A stretch of DNA of 64,000 bases from Mycobacterium ostraviense (GTDB lineage Bacteria > Actinomycetota > Actinomycetes > Mycobacteriales > Mycobacteriaceae): contig NZ_NKRE01000001.1 in NCBI RefSeq assembly GCF_002705925.1, positions 2,201,960-2,265,959 on the forward strand, given 5' to 3'. The position numbers and the translations under genes were made by a program. A model generated the notes under the pieces. The model saw nothing but the letters and a program-made list of their open reading frames with translations, ran no database searches and was not told the DNA's origin. Numbering within the stretch: the stretch's first letter is position 1; every line of letters begins with the position of its first letter. Shown in pieces: positions 63,602-64,000 of this stretch.

Positions 63602-64000
63602 GTGGACGACGAATTGCTATCGGCGGTAGCCCCGCGCTGGCAAGGTAAAGCGGGACGGCTGGAAGTCTGGTACGCCACCCTGTCCGATCCGTCGACGCGT
63701 GCGGGTCTGTGGGTCCATTGCGAAACGGTGGCCCCGACAACCGGATCGCCCTACGGGCACGGTTGGGTCACCTGGTTTCCGCCGGAGGGCCCGCCGCGCA
63801 CCGAACGTTTCGGGCCGGCACCGGTCCAGCCCGCCGCCGGCTCGACATGGTTCGACGCCGCCGGCGCCCGGGTGGCGCCCGGGAGGCTGACCGGGCAGGC
63901 CGGATCACTGGCCTGGGACCTGGCCTGGAAGGATGCCGGCGCGCCGCTGTGGACGTTTCCCCGGGCGGCGTGGGAGCGCGAGTTGCTGCCGGGCGCACAG
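63602..64000 (+). CDS. Conserved protein (Rv0493c-like), 3' end cut by window edge
   Basis: GTG at 63602 with GGAGGTGG about eight bases upstream; 133 codons are open to the right edge. The segment begins [13 protein letters not shown] and shows [32 protein letters not shown] and [19 protein letters not shown], rich in Trp and aromatic residues, as in a beta-sandwich lipocalin-like or tocopherol-cyclase-like protein, an assignment I cannot verify. Position matches Rv0493c. Divergent from the GntR gene, with the palindrome between the two. Confidence 0.75.
   Translation, partial: MDDELLSAVAPRWQGKAGRLEVWYATLSDPSTRAGLWVHCETVAPTTGSPYGHGWVTWFPPEGPPRTERFGPAPVQPAAGSTWFDAAGARVAPGRLTGQAGSLAWDLAWKDAGAPLWTFPRAAWERELLPGAQ

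Noticed and set aside
1..64000. tRNA, rRNA or insertion sequence
   Set aside because: I saw no CCA-ended cloverleaf, rRNA stretch or transposase-like protein, though a weak tRNA could be missed by eye.

Overview
The window is high-GC actinobacterial DNA and, from gene content and gene order, belongs to a Mycobacterium that is not M. tuberculosis. Read right to left on the minus strand, it follows the M. tuberculosis Rv0493c-Rv0538 order: FadR-type regulator, Ppx-like phosphatase, proC, the small ribosomal protein bS22, an SDR and a PlsC-type acyltransferase, cmaA2, a HadA-like dehydratase, serB1, mmpS/mmpL, hemA-hemC-hemD-hemB, an anti-anti-sigma factor, acyltransferase and SGNH genes, gabP, hemL, the cytochrome c maturation genes, fabH, menA, an MTA phosphorylase and an SDR. 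Mycolic acid cyclopropanation, MmpS/MmpL, a mycoredoxin-like protein and F420-type enzymes all fit a mycobacterium; the genes added to this backbone suggest a non-tuberculous, probably slow-growing species. Family and Rv assignments come from recall of protein families, not from a search.

Layout, left to right. 1-7530: Pro/Thr-rich membrane protein (cut by the left edge), polytopic membrane protein, SDR plus MTA phosphorylase, menA, fabH and a small membrane protein. 7577-15048: a 48-residue membrane protein, a MinD/ParA-like ATPase, and a tightly overlapping minus-strand run hemL - histidine phosphatase - TlpA/ResA-like thioredoxin - ccdA - resB - ccsA, i.e. haem synthesis feeding system II cytochrome c maturation. 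A perfect 29-bp hairpin lies inside the start of resB. 15129-20107: an accessory block with a frameshifted lipoprotein pseudogene, a stress protein, a peroxiredoxin/mycoredoxin pair, a DUF427 protein, an F420-type oxidoreductase and a tartrate dehydratase/ketopantoate-reductase-like pair.

20131-25424 holds five minus-strand genes in one probable transcript: GabP permease, DoxX-like membrane protein, an acyl-CoA dehydrogenase homologue without the usual catalytic Glu, a PhnD-like binding protein with neither signal peptide nor ABC partners, and a radical SAM enzyme whose N-terminus looks like a degenerate TusA domain. This is the best candidate for an undescribed pathway. 25495-31105: a P-type ATPase (CtpF-like) and a tandem universal stress protein with a DosR-like site, a truncated methyltransferase and an SsuD-like monooxygenase. 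31425-36771: a Tat-type esterase, a fused acyltransferase-3/SGNH protein, a 38-residue microprotein, and separate SGNH and acyltransferase-3 genes.

37143-47477 carries the anti-anti-sigma factor, the hem operon (with a probable one-base lesion at the start of the gene after hemB) and mmpS/mmpL. 47743-51488 is a three-gene, Tat-exported molybdenum aldehyde oxidoreductase (PaoABC type) placed between mmpS and serB1. 51657-64000 is conserved core: serB1, dehydratase, cmaA2, acyltransferase, SDR, bS22, a small HTH protein, proC, thioesterase, TIM-barrel protein, membrane protein, Ppx, a Cys-rich protein, the FadR-like regulator and the divergent start of a gene cut by the right edge. I saw no rRNA, tRNA, CRISPR array, insertion sequence or prophage.
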